A model generated the notes under the pieces. It searched no databases, had not been told where the DNA came from, and saw nothing but the letters and a program-made list of their open reading frames with translations. Shown one piece after another: positions 12,290-23,249 of a stretch of 64,000 nt of DNA. This stretch comes from Sipunculus nudus (Eukaryota; Annelida; Sipuncula; Golfingiida; Sipunculidae): contig CM049311.1 of NCBI GenBank assembly GCA_026874595.1, forward strand, positions 48,737,676 to 48,801,675, given 5' to 3'. How positions within the stretch are numbered: position 1 is the first letter of the stretch; the number at the start of each line of letters is the position of its first letter. Both the position numbers and the translations under genes were made by a program.

Positions 12290-14370
12290 CATTTACAAGA
12301 CAGGTGGTGCCACCTACGTTGACTTTTGCAGTGTATGCGCCTGCTTATTACTACAGAGGAATTTGATACATCAGCGTAAAATTTGGCATGTTTATACATA
12401 TTGTGTAGCTTTATAGTGTACAAGACTGGTGGCGCCACCTACAACAACTTTTGCACAGTGAATGGCCCTGCTTATTTCACAGGAGGGGTTTAACATATCG
12501 GTCTGACATTGGGCATATGACCGATCAGGCTATGTTTTCAGTCGGACGCCGCTGCCGCCGCGACCGCCACTGCCGCATAGGTTCCCCAAGAACTCCTCCG
12601 TAATCACTGGGCAATTTTTTTTAATTCGGAATAATGATCGAGTCACATGTGAACTGCTGCGCCCTAATTTTTGGTTGACCTCTGACCTTTCCTCTCTGCC
12701 CAGCTTCCATTTGTGCGTTTGTTTCCAAACATAAACCCACATATCTTGGGAACCGTTTGATCGATCAGGCTAAAAATTATGTACAAATGTACCCCTTGGA
12801 TAGCTTTATAACATACACTAAAAATGGTGGCGCCACCTGCAACCATTTTTGCACAGCGTCCATCTGTTCATCTGCCTTGGGATAAAATCATATCTCTGCA
12901 TTGGTTGGACTTATCCACCTTCAAGCTTTCTTGATTTTATTACAGGTGGCGCCTCCTACATTCACGTTTAAGCTGCAGACATCCAAACTCATATCTCGGG
13001 AACCTTTTGACCAGTTGGGCCAAAATTTTGCATGTGTATAGATCTCCCATAGCTCTTTATCATACGCAAAAAAGGTGGCGTCACCTGCAACCATTTTTGA
13101 ACAGCGTCCATTTGTTCATCTGCCTTTGGATAAAATTACTCATATCTCGGCAGTTGTTTCACTTATCCACCTGAAATTTTGCAGGTTGATACATCCTTAT
13201 CAGCTTTCCTTATTTTATGACAGGTGGCGCCACCTACATTCACATTTACAATGCAGACATCCAAGCTCATATCTCAGGAACCATTTGACCGATATGGCAA
13301 CAATTTTGCATGGTTATTGATCTCACATAGCTCTTTATCATACGGAAAACTGGTGGCGCCACCTGCAACCATTTTTGCACAGCGTCCGTCTGTTTGTTTG
13401 CCATGGGATAAAATCACTTATATCTCGGCAGTGGTTTGACATATCTGCCTAAAATTTTGCAGGTTTATGCATCTTGGATAGCTTTCTGGATTTTGTGGCA
13501 GGTGGCGCCACCTACATTTATGTATACGCTGCAGACATTCAGGCTTATATCTCAGGACTGGTTCGACATATCCCCCTGAAATTTTGCATGTGTATAGATC
13601 TCACATTGCATTTCATCATACGCAAAACTGGTGGCGCCACCTGCAACCATTTTTGAACAGCGTCCATTTGTTCATCTGCCTTGGGATAAAATTACTCATA
13701 TCTCGGCAGTGGTGGACTTATCCACCTGAAATTTTGCAGGTTTATACATCCTTGACAGCTTTCTTCATTTTATGACAGGTGGCGCCACCTATATTCACAT
13801 TTATGCTGCAGACATCCAAGCTCATATCTCAGGAACCAATTGACAGATAGGGCAAAAATTGTGCGTGTCTATAGATCTCGCATAGCTCTTTATCATACGC
13901 AAAACTGGTGGCACCACCTACAACCATTTTTGCACAGCGTCCGTCTGTTTGTTTGCCGTGGGATAAAATCACTTATATTTCGGGAGTGGTTTGGCATATC
14001 TGCCTAAATTTTGCAGGTTTATACATCTTGGATACTTTTATGGATTTTGTTGCAGGCGGCGCCACCTACATTTATGTATACGCTGCAGACATTCAGGCTT
14101 ATATCTCAGGATTGGTTTTAAATATCACTTTGAAATTTTGCATGTGTGTAGACCTCAAATAGCTCTTATTCATACACAAAATTTGTGGCGCCACCTGCCA
14201 CCATTTTTGCACAGCATTCTTTTGTTTGTCTGCTGTGGTATAAAATCACTCATATACAAGTAGTGGTTTGAATTATCTGCCTGAAATTTTGCATATGTAT
14301 ACAACTTGGACAGCTTTCTTGATTTTGTTGTAGGTGGCGCAACCTACCTACACATTTCAGCTGCAGACAT
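12290..14370 (+). repeat. Dimeric satellite with GGTGGCGCCACC palindrome in each half-unit
   Basis: The perfect 12-bp palindrome GGTGGCGCCACC, or a one- or two-base variant, occurs at 12303, 12428, 12826, 12945, 13074, 13223, 13352, 13501, 13630, 13778, 13907, 14055, 14184 and 14333. From 12945 the intervals are 129,149,129,149,129,148,129,148,129,149, so a ~277-bp dimer alternates two halves. Half A has 'tttatgacaggtggcgccac' followed by 'ctgcagacatccaagctcat'. Half B has 'catacgcaaaactggtggcg' followed by 'caaccatttttgcacagcgt'. The sequence around the palindromes diverges more than the palindromes do. An unrelated module interrupts the array at 12530-12720. Chance frames of 60-90 codons across it are shadows. 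Confidence 0.93.
12530..12720 (+). other. Non-satellite module shared with the inverted copy at 34 kb
   Basis: Starts at 'ctatgttttcagtcggacgc', is GC-rich and trinucleotide-like at first ('cgccgctgccgccgcgaccg'), then passes through 'gcataggttccccaagaact' and 'ttgacctctgacctttcctc'. The reverse complement of 34265-34440 carries the same blocks in the same order next to the same satellite. The module is therefore part of the repeat family and not local flank. Not coding. Confidence 0.8.
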
Positions 14371-14399
14371 CCAGGCTATTATGCAACACACCTCACTCT

Positions 14400-15630
14400 A
14401 TTTCCCCTTGCCACTTAATCCATGGCTCACTTCTCCTGTCCCACTCTGATTTTGGTGGATACACGTAGTCGCTTGTTGACTACTCGTATTCTAGTTTTTG
14501 TGTTGTGTGCACACGTGCCAGAATTTCAGCAGTGATGTTTGTTTAATCGTTTTTTGTTCTAAGTGTCCAGCATTGAAGCATTATACCTGGTGTAATCTCT
14601 TGCACAGGTTCGCATTAGGCCTGTAGGCCTTGTAAAAAAGTAACATACTTTTTTTTCAGGAAAGACTTCTTTTTATATTGTTTACATAATTTTTTCATGA
14701 GTTGATATACTTTTGTTATAATTTTTTTCTCAAATATTCATCTTCAAGAAGTGATTTAACGCTGTTTACATGAACATATGGAGTAGGTAGACATACTCTC
14801 TCATCATTTCTTGAGATTTATTTGTGATCCTGCCGATGTTACACAAAAAAACTGGGTATAAGGAATACAGAGGGGTCACATACATATCACCACATATCTG
14901 CATATCCTACCACATGCGTTCACACCTGAAGCTTAATATGTGTTTAGAAGAAATATCAGATGATGTAAAATTGTGTAAAAAAATAAGGAAGACCCTATCC
15001 TGCCTCCTTTGGTGGCGAGGATAAAAAAAATAAAACAAGGTTTTTAGTTACATGTACAGAAAAGTGAGGAATGATGAAAGTTTGCATGGAAACGGATATT
15101 ATTTCCCGTTGTTCTGTACAGATGGCAGCAGTGTATTGATCTCCCACATGCACGTCAATTGAGTATCACAAATGTTGTAGAAAATAAATTAAGTTGCCCT
15201 GAAAAACACTAGTTTAAAAAAAAATGACCCTTAATCAAGTTATTAGTGTTTTATATGGACCCATGATAAGATGGTAAGGACATTAGAATGATATATGCCA
15301 GGGTTCTATGTAGAGTTCTATGTGTATTTATGTTAATTTATTTAAAGTGGCCTATCTGACGTCTATTAACTAAAGATAATCCCTTTTAAAATAAACAAGA
15401 AAACGCTGATCCCACCTCACACAGGCTGTTTGTTTTGTATAAATCCACGTGTTTATAACATGTGGGGTACCCTCCGAAAACATCCGAACACATTCAGTAA
15501 GGACATATGGCAGGAAGCCAGGCGAACCAGAGTTTTGAGAAGGGCTTTTTGTAACCAGTAACCTTTCAACGTCCGCATATATTCAACCATCAAAATGAGG
15601 TTACATGGTTTTCCAGTCACAGAGGCGTAA
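14400..15630. other. Gene-free stretch
   Basis: AT-rich sequence without a supportable gene or clear repeat. 'tgtacagatggcagca' near 15116 also occurs near 11785. Confidence 0.5.
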
Positions 15631-15960
15631 GGCCAAAAATAAAAAGGTATGGTTCTCAGGCACTTTTTTCATAAATCAACGCGGGCGGGCGGTATTTTAT
15701 TTTTTTTTTTTTTTTTTACCTTTTTTTTGTATGTTTCGATAAAAATGTCATATGATCAGAGAAAAGCATTAAAATAACAGGGCTTTTTGCTCAACAGAAA
15801 AAAACACTACATAACAAAGGAAATCGTATCAAAATTGTATTATTTAATCTTCTTGAAAGACGAAAATCAAAATAAAAATGTTTAATGCGGGGGGGGGGGG
15901 GGGTTAAAATTGACGCGGGCGGTGCCTGAGAGCCATATCTTTAATATTATATTTTTTGCC
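15631..15960 (+). mobile_element. Harbinger-like MITE, copy 1
   Basis: A non-autonomous element with inverted ends. The left end reads 'ggccaaaaataaaaaggtat' then 'ggttctcaggcac'; the right end is its reverse complement with a few changes ('gtgcctgagagccatatc' ... 'ttttttgcc'). The 3-bp flanks are TAA (15628-15630) and TGA (15961-15963), consistent with a mutated TWA target duplication. Ends beginning GGCC with a TWA duplication are typical of the PIF/Harbinger superfamily (known). The interior has poly-T and a 15-base poly-G (15889-15903) and no transposase. Related copies lie at 36294 and 62035. Confidence 0.87.
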
Positions 15961-16256
15961 TGATAAGAACTTTTCCGAAAAGAAATTACATATAATTAAT
16001 TAATATGTACGGAGAGTAAGCCAGAAATCACAAAGATGCTATAGAAAGGGTAGGTGTGTAGCTGGCTTTAATATACAACACTATTACCGCTGACAGGCCT
16101 TAATTCAAACAAATTAACCTCCCTCCAATGGACGACTTAGTATGCGTGACGCCTCGTGGGGAATTTATGGGTGACAATCATCAGACTTCCCCAGGGTTAA
16201 TCTATTACCTAAAGCATTTGTCCTGCTTCCAGTATTGTCAATAAGATTATAAAGAT

Positions 16257-17590
16257 TATTATTTAACTATAAAAATCAGGTTTCCTAGATAGAGGACATG
16301 CTTATAATAGAAATATATATATATCACCTTACAGAATATCATGGCCAAGCAACCGCAAAACAAAATGAACATAGACTAACATTCTATGCATATTTTTTTT
16401 AATTTAGCTCATAACATCCCGATCAATGCTAATCCGATTCATATACCTCAGATGAGGCTTCATTCTATAAAACTAGAAACACCCGGAGACCGCATACCTC
16501 CGCCAATATTCTAGATCAGAAGTTCATCAGATCGCCCGTAAACATTCTGGGTCATCATGATGAATATGGTAAATAGTACATCAGCGTAGGAAATATAAGA
16601 TTCTAAGCTGATAGGTTCATCGACTCGATGCTTGCACCATAGGTCAGCTCTGCCCATCAGAACAACCTCGGCTCCAATAAGGTAACCCTATACATGGTAA
16701 ACTTTCTTCCTGTTTGCAAATTTTCCCTTTTGAGTAAAGATGCTTACAGATAAATTATCTACTAACAATGGCGAAAACATATTACTTTATAGCCGAGGTA
16801 ATATCTAATTACATACATATGGATATATTGAGACTGTATGTGGTAGTATAGGGTATGGCAGGAGGTAATCCATCGTTAAATGTTAAAAGAAAATGAAAAA
16901 TCCCTCTGAACCGAGTATATTTTAATTATAAAGATGAGATTTCCCAGATACAGGACAGGCGTTATATATCACCTTAAAGAATATCCTAGCCAAGCACCCG
17001 CACAACAAGATGAACATAGAACACTATTCTATGCATGTTTTATAGGAATGTCCGATCATGACATCACGATCAACAATGACAGGAGCACTACTCTAAAGGC
17101 CTCCCTGTATATGCATTTCAAACCATCTTTAACCTCTGTGCTAGCATATATAGATTCACATGCCCCATATTCTTGGTCACAGAATCAAGGATCAAGATGA
17201 AATCCTTGTATGTATGTAAATAAGCGCAGGCAATATAAGATCCCAGATGATAGATTCATCGACTCGATGGTTGCATCACATGTCAGCTGTGCCTATCAGA
17301 ACATCGTCGGCGCCAATAAGGTTACCCTATACAGGGTAAACTCTCTTACTGTTCGCAAATTTTCTCTTCTGAGTAAAGTTACTTACAGATAACAAATCAA
17401 ATAACTACGGAGAAATTGATTACTTCATGGCGGAGTTAAAGGAATAGTGGACTAGGTATGAAATAAATGGATAAATTGCAATTGCGATTTTATGTGGTAG
17501 CGTGTGGCAGAAAGTAATCCATCGTTAAATGTTAAAACAACATGAATCATAAATTAAGAATTAAAAAATCCCTCTCACTGGAGTATACTT
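16257..17590 (+). repeat. ~650-bp tandem duplication
   Basis: Two copies, about 16257-16920 and 16921-17590. Paired landmarks are 'tttcctagatagaggac' 16281 / 'tttcccagatacaggac' 16939, 'tcatcgactcgatg' 16617 / 17247, 'gtaatccatcgttaaatg' 16866 / 17513, and 'aatccctct' 16899 / 17567. Offsets are 630-668, so the copies have accumulated indels. The second copy keeps two open frames (16934-17200 and 17210-17392) that resemble parts of the frame at 47813-48256. The first copy is broken by stops. No known family is recognised. Confidence 0.88.
16473..16560 (+). repeat. Fragment of a dispersed marine-invertebrate repeat
   Basis: 'aactagaaacacccggagac' followed by 'cgcatacctccgcc' resembles the 'ctcggag...cgcagacctccgcc' segment I know from repeats scattered through marine invertebrate genomes. 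It lies inside the first copy of the tandem duplication. Recognition is from memory and the boundaries are approximate. Confidence 0.45.
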
Positions 17591-17594
17591 GTAT

Positions 17595-18685
17595 GGAGTG
17601 ATCAAGCAGAGGACTTTCAACTAGCGTTACATTATGATTAATTGTACCCGAACCATGATAGATGTTGTTTTCATTTAAATATAGTTACAACAGCAATTAT
17701 GAGTGGCAATAAGGGTAGGTGCTTCAGAATGGCGCCTAACATAATTTAACGTATATATACCCATTTTAATAACGCTAGTGACGCTTAATGTGAACACACG
17801 AATCAGTAAGCATTTATATTTGACAGTTAGGCTAACCCAACTGATGCTGGTAATGTCAGAGACCGAAATGACTTTATACAGGCCCTTCAACGGCCCCACG
17901 CATATGCACAGTGTGATCAGGAAATTAGTACACTTTACTCTGGGCAGATGGCGCACGAGGATATGGCACTACTCGTAACATCTAAAAAATCCAAATCAAG
18001 GCACTGGTCTGATAACGTTAATTTAAATGAACATGTTCGCTATCGTCTATCGAAAAAACATTGAAGTGACCATTGGGTCTTGGACCTCGGCTTACAAGAT
18101 AGATCTCTGTTGTAATGGACAAGAATTTATAAGAGTCACATTTTTAGGTGGTACACCGGATGTCATACAACGGATACAGCTCTCTAAGATCAGCATGCAA
18201 AACGAAATAAAGGCAATCATCCATGCATGAATTGATAAACGGATGCTATTGCATGAATTTTTACTCAAATGGATCAATTAATCATATTCTGAGAGAACTC
18301 TTCGGCCCATTCTTGTTCAAACTTGTAAGATGAAATAAATACACGTATGCCTGAGTAAAGTTTAAGTATTTGAATGTAATAGAGAAAACCAGACAAGATT
18401 TATTAGCTAATAGTTTGACTGTTATGTGTCAGTATCAAAATAATCATGGAATATGGAAAAATGAAAGATATTCGAGCTGGCGCCAACAGTCCATTATAAT
18501 CTTTAAATATCCAATAACAATATACAAGGACAATTTCAAGAAATCCATGCACAAATAATTAAGAAACCGAGGCATTTTTACTCCGAGTATCTTATTTTAT
18601 TCATATTTTACTCAAAAAGCACTGACAACAGTGGAATTTCTCATTTGAAATTCACGTTCAAAATTGCCAAACTTATAAGAGAAAA
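17595..18685. other. Gene-free stretch
   Basis: No gene I can support. The frame at 18027-18230 (67 codons) has no recognised relatives and no support beyond openness. Confidence 0.45.
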
Positions 18686-18689
18686 CCAC

Positions 18690-18860
18690 ACCAATGAACC
18701 CACACCAAATTCTGATCGATTCTTCAATGGTCTATTTCCAAAGTAACTGAAATGTTCATGAAATATCGATCTTGACTGAGTGAATTATGTTGTGCACAAA
18801 ACACACACACAAGCACACACAAACGGGCATGAACGCACACTGTCCTGGCGGAGGCAATTA
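18690..18860 (+). repeat. LINE/SINE-like 3'-tail module, copy 1 (family C)
   Basis: Order of blocks: 'caccaaattctgatcgattc', 'tgaaatgttcatgaaat', 'gagtgaattatgttgtgcac', a CA-rich run, then 'ctggcggaggcaatta'. The same order appears at 24550-24730 and 44396-44565. Modules of this design end LINEs and SINEs in many marine invertebrates (general knowledge). Only the tail part is recognisable in this copy. Confidence 0.65.
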
Positions 18861-18869
18861 TCGAAACAA

Positions 18870-20330
18870 AATATAACGTCTTATTTTAATATTTATACTT
18901 GAATATTTCTAAATGACGGCATACAGACGAAATGAGACACCAGCATATTGAGTTATGGAATTCCTGAGTAAATGATATAAGATGCATATGAAACATTCTG
19001 AAAGGAATGCGTGTGAGTAGCATATTGCGTATATCATGGAGTGTGTAAAATTAATCTTTAATTAACCAATGTGTTCATCATGTTAGGTTTGCCGAGACAA
19101 GTAGGTGTCGTGAGGTGCCGATGACACATTGAACTTGCGAAAGTGACATTCGCCAATCGTCAACGCCCATCAATTTAACCCAGCTTCTCCTAGAAACAAT
19201 TTAGGACGTATTAAAACTAGTTAGATGTGATCCAGTACATCTCTTATTTTAGGAAGTTAGTGGGTGAGAGTCTAGGTTATTCTATAAGGAAAAAAAGAAA
19301 CGTGTCAAACCAGTAACAATGGTAACAACGGCTAAACAATGTATGGCTGGTCACAAGAACTACTTCACAAGGTTTGTATTCAGATAATCAATAGCAAACT
19401 AACATTGATCGCAAATCTAAATATAATTTGAAAATATAATTTGTAGTGTATTTGGACCCGTGTCTTAAGGGACTTTTGCACCGACTCAACAGAACAAACA
19501 CATGGTGTAAAACTGTTAACCGGAACCACAGCATGAATCTCCTTTAGTATTTATTAAAAGACAAATGAATTTACATCCCGGACGAGCCCCTATTAACTTG
19601 TCGCGGTGGTACAGTAACCCGTATCAACCTAATATCAAAGGTTTATTTCCATTTTCAATGTGCAAAGTGCACTCTTTACATTTTAGAATACGTTCACCTC
19701 AAAGGTTTAATAACATAGTTGGCCTGAAGCCGAAATTAAGTCCACTGAGCATATTTAATCAGGTCTCCATGACAATAAAGTAACTTATCTCCATAAAAGA
19801 AAGTATATAGAAATAATTAGATGTGGGTGAAGAAGTCACAATACACTGGGTCTTCTAAAGGCACCACTGGCATCGTACACATGCATGGAGTGAGGAAAGT
19901 ATAAATATAGGTCTTTGAAATATGTCAGACAAGAATTCTTTCCAGGTAAATTACATGAATAGAGATTTTTTTTTATGCTGATGATTCAATGAAATATTTA
20001 CCAATTGGTTAGCATGCGTATATGTCGAGCAGTTCTTGAATTGCAACAAATTTTCATGTTGAAGTTTGACAATTGAGACAAGTAGTGCCGGCCGTCCCAC
20101 GATGCCTCACTTGAATAGCTTTGTTTTTAATTGAAACGACCTCTGGCAGAAGGCTGAATCAAAATAGCCACGTTTTCCTCTCTTTTCATAGGTCGACAGC
20201 ATTGTTCAACAGATGATGAGTATATCTGAGGACAAAACAACAAAAACTTATTTTTTACTTGAATTTAGTAATTGATTATCTTACTGATAGACAGATATGA
20301 ACTGAAGTAGGCATATTCTCTTTCTGTGTC
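18870..20330. other. Gene-free stretch
   Basis: AT-rich sequence with short non-descript frames only. Nothing supportable. Confidence 0.5.
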
Positions 20331-20332
20331 TA

Positions 20333-21068
20333 AGGCTCTTTTCACACCGGGCCTACGTAGAGTTGCGCATTTCGGCGTATCGAAACTGCGTATTCATGAA
20401 AAGAATGTTGCTACGCGCAAGATCGGCGTAGTCCCTGCGTAGCAACCCCCCCCCCCCCCCCCCGCTCTTAAATCTTATGCATAAAGAGGGGTTTTTGGGA
20501 GGTCGAGACACCTCCCCCCCCCCCCCCCCCCCCTTCTTAACCAACGACCTTTTTCAGACAATTTTGATGCATGACGGCCGCATGACCCCTCCCTGCAAAA
20601 AATCGTGGATTCGCGCCTGGAAGTTATGCTTAGGCTGGCGTACGATGACGTATTTCGTCGGAGTGGCGGAGGGCAGCGTACTCTAAAGCCCGTGTCAGAG
20701 ACCGAATAACAATCCAAACACTATTTTTTAGAAATTTTTAAGCACCTATCACACCGGGAAAGCGAATGCAAAGCGGATCAATGGCATAAATCTGTTTTTC
20801 TGTCGCTTTCGATGCGCCAGTTTCGGAATTGATTCGCGGTCTTCCGTTTTCAATTAGCCAAAGACAAAAACGAACCAATACCAACACGGGTAAATGAAAA
20901 GTGACACAATAACGAAATGACTGAATGAATACCGAAACCATACTGCAGTAAAGATGGGGGAAATCCTCGTCGGAATAATTTCGGGCGATTTGGCGAATGA
21001 AAACCGAAGTCAGCGAATCGGTTCGCTGCACTACGCAACTCTACGTAGACCCGGTATGAAAGGGGCTT
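20333..21068 (+). mobile_element. TIR element with 'cttttcacaccggg' ends
   Basis: Left end 'aggctcttttcacaccgggc' then 'ctacgtagagttgcg'; right end 'cgcaactctacgtagacccg' then 'gtatgaaaggggctt'. These are inverted repeats of about 34 bp with roughly five mismatches. TA flanks both ends (20331-20332 and 21069-21070), but TA is palindromic and gives weak support. The interior has two long poly-C runs (20446-20463 and 20514-20533) and a second 'atcacaccggga' near 20748. No transposase is visible. The end style fits PIF/Harbinger or ISL2EU-type DNA transposons; I cannot choose between them. Confidence 0.8.
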
Positions 21069-21765
21069 TAGATGCAACAAGGTAAGCGTAAATGCGGATG
21101 CATTTCTAGCCTCGGGTGATGATCATATCCTATCAGATCCAATGTATTGGAAAGACACGCCCTCACAAGCCTCTGCCTTAAAACCATGTTCAATCAGCGC
21201 GGCATAAATGATGAAATTAGACGAGGAATATCGAGTGACCCATTGTCCGACAGCTATCGTAAGAGGCTGTGGCAGATTTCTATACGAGGCGTGTATGGTT
21301 TCCGTTAAACTAATGAAGCCCCACCATTAACAGGTGTCATTCAAGGGCCCCGAGCATTGTTCTTGGTTTTATCCGGGATCGGATGACCACAGACCTCCCC
21401 GTAGGGCTCTTGGCTCATGCTGCAGCCACCGGTTGCTCCTGAGGTTAACGATATAGGTTGAAATACCTGTAGTTTTGCCAGCCCTCTTTATGGCTATACC
21501 GGAATTCCCAGATGAACGCATTTGTTAGTTTAAAAAAAATGAAATGTTTCAATATAGTTCTTGTCCTACTAGCAATCTATTGTTATACAATGAAGACTAC
21601 ATATAATGGCAGAGGACTAAAGGTGAAATAAGCTGTTTTATAACCAAGCTTTAATAATCTCCTAGAAATGCATGGGAACTATATATTCCAGTATATTATT
21701 TGGGATGGAAGATAAGAGGTTTTGAAGAGCAATGCCCAATTGTCTGTGATGATCCAGTTATACTC

Positions 21766-22309
21766 TAGCCCGATTTAATTGGACTCAATATTATTAGGCC
21801 ATGCTATATATTGTGTCCGATAGCTGTACAGTGAGAGTTTCAACAATATAAGCCTCAGACTATACACCACCCAATGCCCTTTTAACCAGTGTCAACAGGT
21901 GTTAATTACCCCGTGCCAGCGCGTCCCTCTTCAGAGCTGGGCCCGTTGCAACAGAATTTTAGCTGTCAATCACTAGAGTCAGTGAGGCTATCAGTGAGGT
22001 CATCAAGTTCGCCTATTGGACTGTTCTTCACTGTCCCTACTAAACTCGCTGACATACCTCTGGTAAAAAGGTCAGTAAATGTTTAAAAATGATGATCCAA
22101 GTTTAATTTAAGTTGCTATCGAAACCATGAAACACATACTTATTGGCGTAAAAATGGTGTAATCCTGTGTCTTGTTGTTAGGCAGTAAACAGGCCGGCAA
22201 AGAAGATGCAACGGATCAGTTGCATCTTCTGTGGCTTGTATTGTAGAAACTCTTACTCTCAATATATATGGCAAGGCCTTATAATATTGAGTCCGATTAA
22301 ATCGGGCTA
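21766..22309 (+). mobile_element. TIR element with exact 9-bp target-site duplication
   Basis: The left end 'tagcccgatttaattggact' then 'caatattattaggcc' is matched by the right end 'ggccttataatattgagtcc' then 'gattaaatcgggcta', about 35 bp with two mismatches. 'gttatactc' occurs immediately outside both ends (21757-21765 and 22310-22318). A 9-bp duplication is characteristic of Mutator-like (MULE) elements, though some other superfamilies give 8-9 bp (known). The 544-bp length and absence of a transposase frame make it non-autonomous. The interior holds a near-perfect hairpin, 'gaagatgcaac'/'gttgcatcttc', at about 22200-22228. Few mismatches suggest fairly recent insertion. Confidence 0.9.
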
Positions 22310-22673
22310 GTTATACTCACTCTTGAACTCTGGAGAAAAAATGATAGAGAACTATGCTTATTTGCGTCTTGTGAGAGAATGTGTTTGTACAATGCAAATG
22401 AAATAAATATATTTTGATTATATAATGTTAGGGCCAAATATGCTGGCTTCCTCTGCTCCAATATGACAGATTCTCGTAGGAGGAGCTAGGTGTTACAGTA
22501 ATCCCATTATAAGAGGCGATCATCCTTTCAGTATAATTACTTCCCTAGGTGGCTGTCAGGATCCTATTTAATGTAACCGTTAGTGTATACACCCTGGTGC
22601 TAATGATGTACGTTTAGGACACCTAATATACAGGTTAAAAATAGCATCCCCAGGTATAATTATATTTACGAAT

Positions 22674-22875
22674 TAGTGACGGATTCAGATGGGAAGGGGT
22701 CTGGAACCCATTTTGCGCCCCCGCAGCCCTTATTTGTTATGTTTAAAACCAATTTTGCGGCCTTGTCCGAACGCACCAACCCACCTTCCGGACCAGAAGA
22801 TCTTTTAAGGATATCCGTTTAGTCTTCCTGTGGGACTGGATTTTTCCCATTTCAAAATCCCGGATCCATCTATGA
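22674..22875 (+). mobile_element. hAT-like MITE relic
   Basis: Left end 'agtgacggattcagatggga' and right end 'atcccggatccatctatgac' are degenerate inverted repeats of the 'cagnggcggatccag' type seen elsewhere in the window. The interior contains 'gcccccgcagcccttatt' and no coding potential. No convincing target duplication. Confidence 0.55.
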
Positions 22876-22989
22876 CAATGAATCATCTGAGAAACTCGCA
22901 AAACGCGAAAGATCAGGCGTTATTTAATTACCTGGCGGACTATGGTGCAGCTTATGAATGCCACATCTGAACAGTAATGGGGCTGTCCC

Positions 22990-23240
22990 ACTTAGGCGAC
23001 TCTACAGGCGACTACAGGCGACCAGGCTGTCGCCTCAAGGTCGCCGAAAAACAGGCGACAGGACCTCTGCTGTGACAATAGTCTACGACAATTTAAGCTA
23101 CAAATGGCTGGCGACTGTCTGACGACAAGCTGCCGACAACCCGCGACACAGTCGCCGCGACAAAGGACAATCACCCACGACAACCTACGACCACATCTGC
23201 GACAACCTACGACCAGACTGGCGACAACCTACGACACCAA
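22990..23240. repeat. 'gcgaca'/'cctacgac' low-complexity repeat block
   Basis: Dense repetition of 'aggcgac' at the left and 'gcgacaacctacgac' at the right (near 23190, 23220), with a short hairpin 'aggcgac'/'gtcgcct' near 23018. The start 'ggggctgtcccacttaggcg' looks like one end of a TIR transposon, but the partner end is not found. CpG-rich compared with its surroundings. Confidence 0.65.
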
Positions 23241-23249
23241 CTAGCTATA

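Noticed and set aside
12290-14370. Frames of 60-90 codons across the palindrome satellite, similar to each other
   Set aside because: Similarity follows from the DNA repeat; frames start and stop at different places and have no independent protein signal.
20738-21080. 76- and 97-codon minus-strand frames inside the TIR element, considered as transposase
   Set aside because: No DDE or HTH motif visible, and the two frames overlap each other; treated as chance.
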